Positions 8,865-17,975 of a stretch of 64,000 bases of DNA are shown here, one piece after another. Numbering within the stretch: position 1 is the first letter of the stretch; each line of letters begins with the position of its first letter. The stretch is from Labrys monachus (lineage in GTDB: Bacteria; Pseudomonadota; Alphaproteobacteria; Rhizobiales; Labraceae). The position numbers and the translations under genes are program-made. The stretch is from positions 4,843,001 through 4,907,000 of the forward strand of contig NZ_JAUSVK010000001.1 in the NCBI RefSeq assembly GCF_030814655.1, written 5' to 3'. Below the pieces are notes generated by a model, which was not told the DNA's origin, searched no databases, and saw nothing but the letters and a program-made list of their open reading frames with translations.

Positions 8865-8912
8865 GTGATCGGTATCGCAAATGCACATGCCCGAACCCGC
8901 AGGAGAGACGTT

Positions 8913-9293
8913 GTGACGTCCTTGAAATTCATATCCGTATTGGCGGCGATTGCCGCGACCACCACCGTCGCTTTCGCTGCCTCTTCCGTTGCGACCGTCG
9001 ATACCGCGAAAGGCCAGGTTCTGGCGGGCGACAACGGCATGACCCTCTACACCTTCAAGAAAGATGCCGCGGACGTTTCCAACTGCTACGACAAATGTGC
9101 GGCGAATTGGCCGCCCTTCATCGCCAAAGCCGACGCCGTGGCCGGCGGTGCCTATTCGATCGTCACGCGCAAGGACGGCGGCAGGCAATGGGCCAAGGAC
9201 GGCAAGCCGCTCTACTATTGGGTCAAGGACAGTCGGAAGGGCGATATCACCGGCGACGGCGTGATGGGCGTGTGGGATCTCGCGCGGCCCTGA
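8913..9293 (+). CDS. Secreted COG4315-family repeat protein
   Basis: This 126-residue protein has a signal peptide (LKFISVLAAIAATTTVAFAA) and two copies of the family's Y-x-[FWY]-x-x-D motif, LYTFKKD and LYYWVKD. A CYDKCAANWPPF cysteine pair lies between them. Proteins of this family are secreted, and some are annotated as lipoproteins; no lipobox is seen here. The GTG start at 8913 has AGGAG seven bases upstream. The matching promoter motif ties it to the DUF305-YVTN operon. The function is unknown. Confidence 0.85.
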   Translation: MTSLKFISVLAAIAATTTVAFAASSVATVDTAKGQVLAGDNGMTLYTFKKDAADVSNCYDKCAANWPPFIAKADAVAGGAYSIVTRKDGGRQWAKDGKPLYYWVKDSRKGDITGDGVMGVWDLARP

Positions 9294-9311
9294 CGGACCG
9301 CCCTTGATGCA

Positions 9312-10139
9312 TCAGGAGGCGAGTTCCCCGGCCCGCTTCTTCGCGGCCAGCACCGCCTTCTCCATCAGAGACGCCAGCCCTCCCTCTCCCATCAGGACGG
9401 CGAGCGCCGCGGCGGTGGTGCCGCCAGGGCTGGTGACGTTTTGCCGCAATGTGCCGGCCGGCTGGTCCGACCGGTGCAGCAGTTCACCCGATCCCGCCAC
9501 GGTGGCGCGCGCCAGGCGCATCGCCAGATCGGCGGGCAGGCCGGCAGCGCTTCCCGCCGCCGCCAGCGCCTCGACGAGATGGAAGACATAGGCCGGCCCC
9601 GACCCGGACACCGCCGTCACCGCGTCGATGAGGCTCTCGTCGTCGATCCATTCGAGCGCGCCGGTCGCGCGCAGCAGCGCGTCGGCGGCCTCCTTCTGAG
9701 CCGGCGTGACGAAGCCGTTCGGCACCGCCGCCGTGATGCCGCGGCCGATGGCGGCCGGCGTGTTGGGCATCGCCCGGACGATGGCCGTCCGCGGCGGCAG
9801 CAGGGCGGCGATGCCGGCGATGGTCTTGCCGGCCATGATCGACACGGCGAGCGTATCCGGCCCGAACAGCGGCGCCACGGACGGTAGCGCCGCCTCCATC
9901 ACCTGCGGCTTGATCGCCAGCAGCACGACGGCGGGGGTACCGAGGAAAGCAAGGCTGGGATTGACCGCAATGCCCGCTTCGGCGAGTTGCGCGGCGGCCG
10001 CCGCAGGCAGATGCGGATCGAGGACCGCGACGTTTCCGGGGGCGAGCCCGAGCGCCAGCCAGCCCTCCAGCATCGCCCCGCCCATCTTGCCGGCGCCGAG
10101 CAGCAGCAGGCTGCCGCCGATATCGAGAGAGTGCGTCAT
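9312..10139 (-). CDS. proC: Pyrroline-5-carboxylate reductase
   Basis: This 275-residue enzyme catalyses the last step of proline synthesis. The N-terminal nucleotide-binding loop LLLGAGKMGGAMLEGW and the C-terminal signature region (AVSGSGPAYVFHLVEA and VTSPGGTTAAAL) are both present, and the length is normal. It is followed in the neighbourhood by YbjN and UbiK on the same strand, a grouping common in Rhizobiales. It is convergent with the COG4315 gene, with only 18 bp between stops. Confidence 0.95.
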   Translation of the reverse strand: MTHSLDIGGSLLLLGAGKMGGAMLEGWLALGLAPGNVAVLDPHLPAAAAAQLAEAGIAVNPSLAFLGTPAVVLLAIKPQVMEAALPSVAPLFGPDTLAVSIMAGKTIAGIAALLPPRTAIVRAMPNTPAAIGRGITAAVPNGFVTPAQKEAADALLRATGALEWIDDESLIDAVTAVSGSGPAYVFHLVEALAAAGSAAGLPADLAMRLARATVAGSGELLHRSDQPAGTLRQNVTSPGGTTAAALAVLMGEGGLASLMEKAVLAAKKRAGELAS

Positions 10140-10192
10140 CGGAATTCACCCCGGAACAGAAGGCGCATGATGCGGCCCGCGGCCGGCGCGCC

Positions 10193-10693
10193 TCAAGCCT
10201 CGCCGACCGTCTCGAACAGCACCGCCTCCAGCGCCTCCTTCGGGGTCTTGCCGGCCCAGATCACGAATTGGAAGGCCTGGAAATAGCGCTCGCAGGTTTC
10301 GACGGCGATCTCGATCAGCGCTTCGCACTGGCGGGGGTTGACCTCGGCCCCGCCGGCGAGGAACAGCGCGTGGCGGTACATGATCACCTGATCGGCGTTC
10401 CAGACGTCGAAATGGCCGATCCAGAGCTGTTCGTTAACCATGGCGATGGTCTGCAGCAGATCTGCGTGACGGCGCTTCGGAATCTTGGCATCGAAGGAAC
10501 AGGCCAGATGCAGCGATTCGATATCGTCCATCCAGGTGAAGGACACCGCGTAATCGCAGCCATGGCCCTTCACAACGATCGAAATCTCGTCTTCGCCCAA
10601 CCTGTCGAAGGCCCAATCATTGAGGCTCGCCAGGTGTTCGACGAGATCGACCGGGTGACCGGCGCGCTCGCCTTGGAGCTCGATAACGGACAT
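10193..10693 (-). CDS. YbjN domain-containing protein
   Basis: This 166-residue protein matches the alphaproteobacterial YbjN/T3SC-like family. It has an N-terminal HPVDLVEHLASLNDWAF, a central CDYAVSFTWMDDIESLHLAC and a C-terminal ERYFQAFQFVIWAGKTPKEAL. The family has a type-III-chaperone-like fold, and YbjN in E. coli affects motility and stress, but the biochemical role is unclear. The start at 10693 was chosen over a longer frame because the family begins close to the GHPVDLVEHL region. It lies 53 bp upstream of proC on the same strand, so it is probably in the same operon. Confidence 0.85.
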   Translation of the reverse strand: MSVIELQGERAGHPVDLVEHLASLNDWAFDRLGEDEISIVVKGHGCDYAVSFTWMDDIESLHLACSFDAKIPKRRHADLLQTIAMVNEQLWIGHFDVWNADQVIMYRHALFLAGGAEVNPRQCEALIEIAVETCERYFQAFQFVIWAGKTPKEALEAVLFETVGEA

Positions 10694-10832
10694 TGCAACT
10701 CCCGGCACCTCTTTCGGGAGGTGCATTCCCGCTGCGGATGATGTTCGATCCGCAAGTCGCGTGTTGCAGAGTTCGGCTATTCGCACTGAATCGGCAAGGA
10801 CTTGTTCCCTCCGTCCACAAGGTCCCTGCGAA

Positions 10833-11087
10833 TTATTTACCGCCGAGGCGGGCCTCGAGCTCGGCGATGCGGGCGGCGAGACGGTCGTTCTCATCGCGTG
10901 CCTTGATCGCCATTTCGCGCACGGCGTCGAACTCGTCGCGGCGGACATAGTCGAGATCGCGCAGGATCCGCTCCGCCTGGGCCCGCATGACGCCGTCGAC
11001 CTCGCGGCGCATGCCCTGGGCGACGCCGGCGGCGTCGGTCACGAGCTTGGCGAATTCGTCATAGATGCGGCCTGTCGTCTGGGTCAT
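10833..11087 (-). CDS. BMFP-domain accessory factor (UbiK family)
   Basis: This 84-residue protein is mostly a coiled coil (BMFP domain): VRRDEFDAVREMAIKARDEN followed by a heptad-rich ARIAELEARLGG end. UbiK in E. coli assists ubiquinone biosynthesis enzymes. The alphaproteobacterial homologue sits beside lgt and proC, as here. The start at 11087 follows AAGGAG and gives the usual family length. It is divergent from lgt. Confidence 0.85.
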   Translation of the reverse strand: MTQTTGRIYDEFAKLVTDAAGVAQGMRREVDGVMRAQAERILRDLDYVRRDEFDAVREMAIKARDENDRLAARIAELEARLGGK

Positions 11088-11192
11088 GGCAAACTCCTTT
11101 GGCGCCTCATAGCATGCGAGCGGCACCGAATGCGACGGCGGATGTCGGCACGCCGCCTTGACGCTGTCATATCTTCCCGACACAACGCATGC

Positions 11193-12011
11193 ATGTCCGA
11201 CCATTTCCTGACCTTCCCGAATTTCGATCCGGTGCTGTTCCATATCGGCCCGCTGGCCATCCGCTGGTATGCCCTCGGCTACATCTTCGGCCTGGTCGGC
11301 GGCTGGTATTATGCACGGCGCCTGGTCACCAATGCCCGCCTGTGGACCGTGCAGCCCGGCACGCCGGCCCAGCTCGACGACCTCCTGGTCTGGGTCACGC
11401 TCGGCGTCGTCATCGGCGGCCGCCTGGGACAGGTGCTGCTCTACGAACCCGCCTATTATTTCGCCAACCCCTGGGAGATCCCGCAGGTCTGGCATGGCGG
11501 CATGGCCTTCCATGGCGGCCTCGCCGGCGCCGGCCTCGCGGTGATCCTCTTCGCCTGGCGCAACAAGATCCCGATCCTGTCCTATCTCGACATCGCCAGC
11601 GCCGTCGCGCCGCCGGGCATCTTCCTGGTGCGCATCGCCAATTTCATCAACGGCGAATTGTGGGGCCGCGTCACCTATGACGTGCCGTGGGCGATGTATT
11701 TCCCCACCGGCGGCCCCTTTCCGCGCCACCCCAGCCAGATCTACGAAGCGCTGACGGAAGGCGTGCTGCTCTTCGTCCTGCTGTTCGCGATGACACGGTT
11801 CGGCGCGCTGAGGCGCCCCGGCCTGGTCGCCGGCGCCTTCGGCATCGGCTATGCCCTCGCGCGCTCGTTCTGCGAATTCTTCCGCGAGCCGGACGCTCTG
11901 GTGTTCGGCGGCCCCCTGACCATCGGGCAAGCCTATTCCATCCCGATGGTGGTCGTCGGCCTCGGCCTCGTTCTCTACGCCTTGCGGCGGCGCAAGCCCG
12001 CGACGGCATGA
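11193..12011 (+). CDS. lgt: Prolipoprotein diacylglyceryl transferase
   Basis: This 272-residue inner-membrane enzyme adds diacylglycerol to the lipobox cysteine of prolipoproteins. It shows seven hydrophobic segments, the IRWYALGYIFGL start, the H-GG-L motif region (WHGGMAFHGGL) and the signature RIANFINGELWGR, plus PRHPSQIYEA near the third periplasmic loop. The ATG at 11193 gives the expected start MSDHFLTFPNFDPV. The stop overlaps the methyltransferase ATG by four bases. Confidence 0.95.
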   Translation: MSDHFLTFPNFDPVLFHIGPLAIRWYALGYIFGLVGGWYYARRLVTNARLWTVQPGTPAQLDDLLVWVTLGVVIGGRLGQVLLYEPAYYFANPWEIPQVWHGGMAFHGGLAGAGLAVILFAWRNKIPILSYLDIASAVAPPGIFLVRIANFINGELWGRVTYDVPWAMYFPTGGPFPRHPSQIYEALTEGVLLFVLLFAMTRFGALRRPGLVAGAFGIGYALARSFCEFFREPDALVFGGPLTIGQAYSIPMVVVGLGLVLYALRRRKPATA

Positions 12012-13078
12012 CCGGAGCGCCGCCGGATACGCCCCTCGGGGCCGAGATCAGGACGCTGATCCGCCTGGAGGGGCCGATCAGCGTGGCTCGCTTCATGGCC
12101 CTCGCGCTCGGCCATCCCCGCCACGGCTACTATATGACGCGCGATCCTCTCGGGGCGCAGGGCGACTTCACCACCGCTCCCGAGATCAGCCAGATGTTCG
12201 GCGAGTTGATCGGGCTGTGGGCGGCGCACAGCTGGATGGCGATGGGCTCGCCGGACCGTGTCGCCCTCGTGGAGCTCGGTCCCGGCCGGGGCACGCTGAT
12301 GGCGGATGCCCTGCGTGCCGTCGGCAAGGCGGCGCCGGCCTTCGGCCGTGCCCTGGAGCTGCATCTCGTCGAGACCAGCCCGGTGTTGCGGCAGGCCCAG
12401 GCGAGCCGCCTGGGCAATTTCGAGCCCGGCTGGCATGGCGACGTCGCCGGCCTTCCCGACCTGCCCCTGATCGTCATCGCCAACGAATTCTTCGATGCCC
12501 TGCCGATCCATCAGTTCGTGCATCGGGGCCGCGGCTGGCATGAGCGGCTCGTCGGTCTCGACGGCGACGACCTCGTCTTCGGCCTCGCGCCGGAAGCGAT
12601 CGCCCTGCCCGCCGCGCCGCGGTCGAATGCCCTCGACGGCACGATCGTCGAATATGCGGAGGCCGGCTCGCTCGTCATGGCCGAACTCGGCCGCAGGATC
12701 GTCGGCCGAGGCGGCGCGGCGCTGATCGTCGATTACGGCCATATCGAGTTCGATGTCGGGGATACGCTTCAGGCGGTGGCGGGCCACGCTTTCGCCGACC
12801 CGCTCGCCCGCCCGGGCGAGGCCGACCTGACCAGCCATGTCTGCTTCGAGACGCTGGCGCGCGTCGCCGCCGGGCACGGGCTGGGCGTCGACATCCTCAC
12901 CACCCAGGGCCATTTCCTGGAAGAGCTTGGCATCCGGCAGATGGCCGCCAATCTCAAGCGGCACGCGACGCCCGCCCAGGCCGCGGCCATCGACAGCGCC
13001 CTGGAGCGGCTGACCGATCCCTCTCCCCGGGCGATGGGATCGCTGTTCAAGGTCATGGCGCTCTCGCCGCGACGCTGA
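12008..13078 (+). CDS. MidA/NDUFAF7-type SAM-dependent methyltransferase
   Basis: This 356-residue class I methyltransferase has LVELGPGRGTLMADALRA as the SAM-binding loop, ANEFFDALPIHQF as the conserved core and ALIVDYGH as motif IV. It belongs to the DUF185/NDUFAF7 family; the mitochondrial member methylates an arginine in complex I subunit NDUFS2. It overlaps lgt by ATGA, a pairing typical of alphaproteobacteria. The substrate in bacteria is not established. Confidence 0.88.
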   Translation: MTGAPPDTPLGAEIRTLIRLEGPISVARFMALALGHPRHGYYMTRDPLGAQGDFTTAPEISQMFGELIGLWAAHSWMAMGSPDRVALVELGPGRGTLMADALRAVGKAAPAFGRALELHLVETSPVLRQAQASRLGNFEPGWHGDVAGLPDLPLIVIANEFFDALPIHQFVHRGRGWHERLVGLDGDDLVFGLAPEAIALPAAPRSNALDGTIVEYAEAGSLVMAELGRRIVGRGGAALIVDYGHIEFDVGDTLQAVAGHAFADPLARPGEADLTSHVCFETLARVAAGHGLGVDILTTQGHFLEELGIRQMAANLKRHATPAQAAAIDSALERLTDPSPRAMGSLFKVMALSPRR

Positions 13079-13100
13079 CCACAGGCACCGGCTCCGCCTG

Positions 13101-13202
13101 GAGCAAATTGCGCTTCCACCGAATCGCAATTCTTCTCCAACCTTTTGTTTTGACGCATTTTCTTGATCGAAAAGCCGATCGGCTTTTCTGGAAGATGCGT
13201 CA
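13101..13202 (-). repeat. Copy 1 of a ~102-bp dispersed intergenic repeat
   Basis: Read on the minus strand, this segment aligns along its full length with 56961-57062 at roughly 80 percent identity with two small gaps. It contains internal dyads, TCTTCCAGAAAAGCCGATCG against CGATCGGCTTTTC, and the well-known Rhizobiales-style GAAAATGCGTCAAAACAAAAG run. It lies between the methyltransferase stop and the DUF992 stop. Confidence 0.75.
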
Positions 13203-13242
13203 GGCGCGGAGCCGGTTCGAAGGCCTGTCGGGGCAGATGGGC

Positions 13243-13899
13243 CTATTTCACCGGGCGATGCTTGCGGTGGTGATGGTGCGGCATCGCATGGTGGGGGCGG
13301 CGCCCCTCGTGGCGATAATGCCGATGGTGATGGCGGGGACCGTAATAGCCATGCCGGTCATGATGGCGATGCCAGCCGCCGTGGCGATGGCGGTAGTGGA
13401 CGCGCCCGACCGTCCGGGCCACGACCGGCGTCACCACCGGGGCGATTTCGAGGCTGCCGATGCCGGCCGCGACGTTGAGGCCGGTCTGCCCCTGCACCGA
13501 GAGGGGCTGCAGCGTCACGCCGCCATTGCCGCCGCCGACGAGAACATTGGCGCCCAGGCCGAGGCCGGCCGTCGCTTCCGCCGTGACGCCCGCATAGGAA
13601 CCGGCGAGAGAACCCGGCGCCACGGCCGGCTCGAACACCGCCCAGACGACCCTGGTGCCGTTGGTGAAGCCGAGATCGACGCCGAATTTGCGGACGTCAC
13701 CGGCATAGAGCTCGCTGTTGCCGTTGAAATCGGTGAACCGGCAGGAGACCGCCTTGCTCGACATGACGACCATGCCGACGCCTCCCGCGACATCGCAGGT
13801 AAGCGTGCCGGTTCGGACGGCCGCCTGCGCCCCGCTCGCAGCGGCCGGGAGCAGCATCGCGGTCAGCGCGACGGCCGGCAACAGTTTCATCATACTCAT
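13243..13899 (-). CDS. Secreted DUF992 protein with histidine-rich C-terminal tail
   Basis: This 218-residue protein has a signal peptide (MKLLPAVALTAMLLPAAASG) and a DUF992 domain of about 140 residues, recognised by GTLTCDVAGGVGMV, FNGNSELYAG and WAVFEPAVAPGSLAGSYAG. It ends with a 53-residue tail containing 19 histidines mixed with arginine and tyrosine. DUF992 proteins are usually about 160 residues without this tail. A metal-binding role for the tail is inference. The start at 13899 is preceded by GGGTGAT; further ATGs at 13893 and 13890 are also possible. Confidence 0.82.
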   Translation of the reverse strand: MSMMKLLPAVALTAMLLPAAASGAQAAVRTGTLTCDVAGGVGMVVMSSKAVSCRFTDFNGNSELYAGDVRKFGVDLGFTNGTRVVWAVFEPAVAPGSLAGSYAGVTAEATAGLGLGANVLVGGGNGGVTLQPLSVQGQTGLNVAAGIGSLEIAPVVTPVVARTVGRVHYRHRHGGWHRHHDRHGYYGPRHHHRHYRHEGRRPHHAMPHHHHRKHRPVK

Positions 13900-14071
13900 G
13901 ATATCACCCAAATCTCTCGCAATTTCACTCTGCTTCGACGCCGATGCGGGATCGGCCGCCGCCGGCATCCTCCGGCCGAACCTCACCCCAGTCAATCAAC
14001 GAAACGCGAGCCGGTCCGTTCCGGACTGACCGGCGTTTGACTTCTCCCGCCGCGGCCGCGATCCTCTGCCG

Positions 14072-14863
14072 ATGCTCGAATCGCCTGCCGTCCGTCTTCA
14101 TCATCCGGCCCTCGCCGTCCCGGGGATCAGCCACGGCTTCTTCACCCGGCAGGGCGGGGTCTCCGGCGGTCTATACGCCTCGCTCAACGGCGGCCAGGGT
14201 TCGAGCGACGATCCCGCCAGTGTCAGGGAGAACCGCCGCCGCATGGCACAGGTCCTCGGCGTGAACCCGGAGCGGTTCGTCAGCTGCTACCAGGTCCACT
14301 CGCCCGACGTCGTCACGGTGACCGAGCCCTGGACGCGCGATGGCGCCCCCAAGGTCGACGCCATGGTGACGCGGGAACGCGGCATCGCCCTGGCGATCTC
14401 GACCGCCGATTGCGGTCCGGTGCTGTTCGCCGACGGCGGCGCGGGCGTCATCGGCGCGGCCCATGCCGGCTGGAAGGGTGCGTTCACCGGCGTGCTCGAA
14501 GCGACGATCGAGGCGATGGAGGCGCTCGGCGCGCGGCGCAGCGAGGTCACCGCCGTGCTCGGCCCGATGATCTCTGCCGCGGCCTATGAGGTCGGCCCCG
14601 AATTCGTCGCCCGCTTCGTCGAGGCCGACGGCGGCAATGAGCGCTTCTTCCGCAGGGCGGGAGCGAAGCCCGGCCACGCGATGTTCGACCTGCCGGCCTA
14701 TATCCGGATGCGCCTGACCAGGGCCGGCGTCGGCCGGTTCGACGACATGGCGCTGTGCACCTATGGCGACGAGCAGCGCTTCTTCTCCTATCGCCGCGTG
14801 ACCCATCGCAAGGAGGCCGATTATGGCCGCCTCCTCAACGCCATTGCCCTGGCGGACGCATGA
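14072..14863 (+). CDS. pgeF: Peptidoglycan editing factor PgeF (YfiH/laccase-domain)
   Basis: This 263-residue single-domain protein of the multicopper polyphenol oxidase (YfiH) fold has CYQVHSPDVV, STADCGPVLFAD and GAAHAGWKGAFTGVLEATI, which carry the His/Cys/His metal site. In E. coli PgeF removes wrongly placed L-serine from UDP-MurNAc intermediates; related enzymes act on adenosine. The length is normal. Downstream genes (phosphatase, M24 hydrolase) are on the same strand. Confidence 0.93.
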   Translation: MLESPAVRLHHPALAVPGISHGFFTRQGGVSGGLYASLNGGQGSSDDPASVRENRRRMAQVLGVNPERFVSCYQVHSPDVVTVTEPWTRDGAPKVDAMVTRERGIALAISTADCGPVLFADGGAGVIGAAHAGWKGAFTGVLEATIEAMEALGARRSEVTAVLGPMISAAAYEVGPEFVARFVEADGGNERFFRRAGAKPGHAMFDLPAYIRMRLTRAGVGRFDDMALCTYGDEQRFFSYRRVTHRKEADYGRLLNAIALADA

Positions 14864-14936
14864 TCCGTGGGCGGCAGGGCCGCATCCACTGCCATGCAAG
14901 GCGCCCCGAGCAACCGCGCATCGTGACGGGCCTGCG

Positions 14937-15471
14937 ATGACGATCGGCTCTCCCACGGCGACCGAGGCGGCGCGGCCGGACCAATGGGCCCAGCCTCTCG
15001 ACCTTCCCGGCGTGCCCAATCTCCACCGGGTGGCCCCCGGCTTCTACCGCTCCGCCCAGCCGACCCGCGAAGGCTTTGCCGCCCTCAGCCGGCGTCTCGG
15101 CGTGAAGAGCGTCGTCAGCCTGCGCGCCTTTCACGCCGACGACGTGCTGGCCGGCGGACAGGACCTCCTCCTCACCCGGCATACCGCTCCATACCTGGCA
15201 TATCGACGAGGACGGGGTGGTGGCGGCGCTGCGCGCCATCCGCAGGCACCGAAGCCGGGGCCCCGTCCTGCTGCATTGCCAGCACGGCGCCGACCGGACG
15301 GGACTGGTCTGCGCCCTCTATCGCATCCTCGACGAGAACTGGAGCAAGGCGGATGCGCTCGCCGAGATGAAGCGGGGCGATTACGGCTATCACGCCGTCT
15401 GGGGCAACATCCCGACCTATCTGCGGAAGGCCGACATCGCCATGCTCAGGGCGGCGATCGAGCCCGCCTGA
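14937..15471 (+). pseudogene. Dual-specificity/tyrosine phosphatase, split by a frameshift
   Basis: The N-terminal half (MTIGSPTATEAARPDQWAQP to RAFHADDVLAGGQDLLLTR) is read in the frame of 14937. The catalytic half, with the Cys-loop HCQHGADRTGL, is read in the next frame and ends at 15471. The join falls near 15179-15181: dropping one base after LLLTR continues as IPLHTWHIDEDG, which is typical of the family. The result would be a phosphatase of about 178 residues. A one-base insertion or a sequencing error explains this. As written, the N-terminal frame stays open and runs into the M24 gene. Confidence 0.75.
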
Positions 15472-15500
15472 GGACATCCTCCACCACACGACGGAACGCC

Positions 15501-16649
15501 ATGCTGCATTTCTCGAACGACGAATTCTCGGCCCGGCTGAAACGCCTGCAACGCGAGATGGCCGCCCACGGGCTCGACGCCATGCTGCTCTTCGCCCAGG
15601 AGAGCATGTATTGGCTCACCGGCTACGACACGTTCGGCTTCTGCTTCTTCCAGTGCCTGATCGTGCGGGCCGACGGGCGGCTCGCGCTGCTCACCCGCTC
15701 GGCCGACCTGCGCCAGGCGCAGCATACCTCCATCCTGGCCGATATCCGGGTGTGGACCGACCGCAGGGATGCGACCCCCGCCGAACAGCTCCTCGCCACC
15801 GTCCGCGATCTCGGCATCGCCGGCGGCCGCCTCGGCGCCGAATTCGAGTCGCATGGGCTGACCCATGCCAACGGCCGGAAGCTCGAAGCGGCCTTCGCCG
15901 GCTCGTTCGACCTCGTCGATGCCTCGGAGATCGTCACCCGGCTGCGCTCGGTGAAATCGCCGGCCGAAATCGCCTTCGTGCGCGAGGCCGCACGCCTGTC
16001 CGACGCCGCCGACGAAGCCGGCCTCGCGGCGATCCACGCCGGCGCCGACGAGGGCGAGATCCTCGCCGCCCAGCACAATGCGGTCTTCTCGGCCGGCGGC
16101 GATTATCCGGCCAACGAATTCATCATCGGGTCCGGCCGCGACGCCCTGCTCTGCCGCTACAAGTCCGGGCGCCGCAGGCTCGATGCGCGCGACCAGATCA
16201 CCCTCGAATTCGCAGGCGTCTACCGTCACTATCACGCGGCGCTGATGCGCACGGTGGTGGTCGGCGACGTCTCTCCCCGCCACAGCGAGCTCTATACCGC
16301 CGCCCGGGAGGCGCTGCTGGCCTGCGAAGCGGAGATCCGGCCCGGCCGCACCGCCGGCGACGTGTTCGCCGCCCATGCCCGCGTCATGGACGCCCACGGG
16401 CTGGAGGCACACCGGCTCGCCGCCTGCGGCTATTCGCTCGGCGCCAAGTTCACGCCGTCCTGGATGGACTGGCCGATGTTCTACGAGGGCAATGACTGGA
16501 TGCTGGAGCCGGGCATGGTGATGTTCGCCCACATGATCCTGATGGATTCGGAAAGCGGCACCGCCATGTGCCTCGGCCGCACCAGCCTGACGACGACAAC
16601 CGGCAGCGAAGTGCTGAACGGCGCGGATGCCAGCCTGCGCATGCGATGA
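15501..16649 (+). CDS. M24-family hydrolase (Xaa-Pro peptidase / ectoine-hydrolase-like)
   Basis: This 382-residue protein has a creatinase N-terminal domain (MLLFAQESMYWLTGYDTFGF) and a pita-bread C-terminal domain. The metal ligands of true M24 aminopeptidases are not conserved: LEFAGVYRHYHAALMRT stands where D-x-G...D-x-T-R-T is expected, and CGYSLG replaces the ligand His region. Loss of the metal site is a trait of the ectoine hydrolase EutD/DoeA group, which this resembles. Two further genes of ectoine-pathway type lie at 17976-19999. A plain prolidase-like role cannot be excluded. Confidence 0.75.
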   Translation: MLHFSNDEFSARLKRLQREMAAHGLDAMLLFAQESMYWLTGYDTFGFCFFQCLIVRADGRLALLTRSADLRQAQHTSILADIRVWTDRRDATPAEQLLATVRDLGIAGGRLGAEFESHGLTHANGRKLEAAFAGSFDLVDASEIVTRLRSVKSPAEIAFVREAARLSDAADEAGLAAIHAGADEGEILAAQHNAVFSAGGDYPANEFIIGSGRDALLCRYKSGRRRLDARDQITLEFAGVYRHYHAALMRTVVVGDVSPRHSELYTAAREALLACEAEIRPGRTAGDVFAAHARVMDAHGLEAHRLAACGYSLGAKFTPSWMDWPMFYEGNDWMLEPGMVMFAHMILMDSESGTAMCLGRTSLTTTTGSEVLNGADASLRMR

Positions 16650-16703
16650 CGGCGGAAGCGTCTCGTCGCGAGAGGCGCTATTTGCCGTGGAAAGGCGCAT
16701 GGT

Positions 16704-16777
16704 GGGGCGATCACCGACCGCCCTTCCTGGAAATGCAGACGCAGCCGGGGAGGAAGAGGCCGATCGGTGATCGACCT
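16704..16777. repeat. Palindromic intergenic repeat, CGATC-N3-GATCG family, copy A
   Basis: CGATCACCGA (16708-16717) and TCGGTGATCG (16764-16773) are a perfect 10-bp inverted pair. The right part (16747-16776) matches 61323-61352 at 27 of 30 bases. It lies in the gap before prs. Confidence 0.65.
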
Positions 16778-16918
16778 TCCGGCCGGGTACCCTCTTGAGA
16801 AGACCTCCAGGCAGCGCAATGCACCCATGCATTTGTGAAGTGTTCGTGACGCCCCATTGTGGCCCGGCCATGCAGTTGCTAAGAGCCGGGTGGATTTTCA
16901 CAAGCAGGAGCCGGCTTC

Positions 16919-17887
<969 letters not shown>

Positions 17888-17975
17888 GCGGCTTGCCTCC
17901 GCCGGCGCGGGATGGCGGGAAGAGCCCCCCTCGGCCCGCCGACCTTGTCCCGGGCATCGCGCCTCGCCATGACCG

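Noticed and set aside
14861-14940. 26-codon frame overlapping the pgeF stop by ATGA
   Set aside because: The overlap is neat, but the peptide is basic and featureless and its stop falls within the phosphatase start; chance is more likely.
14937-16649. A genuine phosphatase-hydrolase fusion protein
   Set aside because: The stretch between the halves is Arg/Pro-rich out-of-frame sequence, while the true catalytic half lies in the next frame; a frameshift explains it better.
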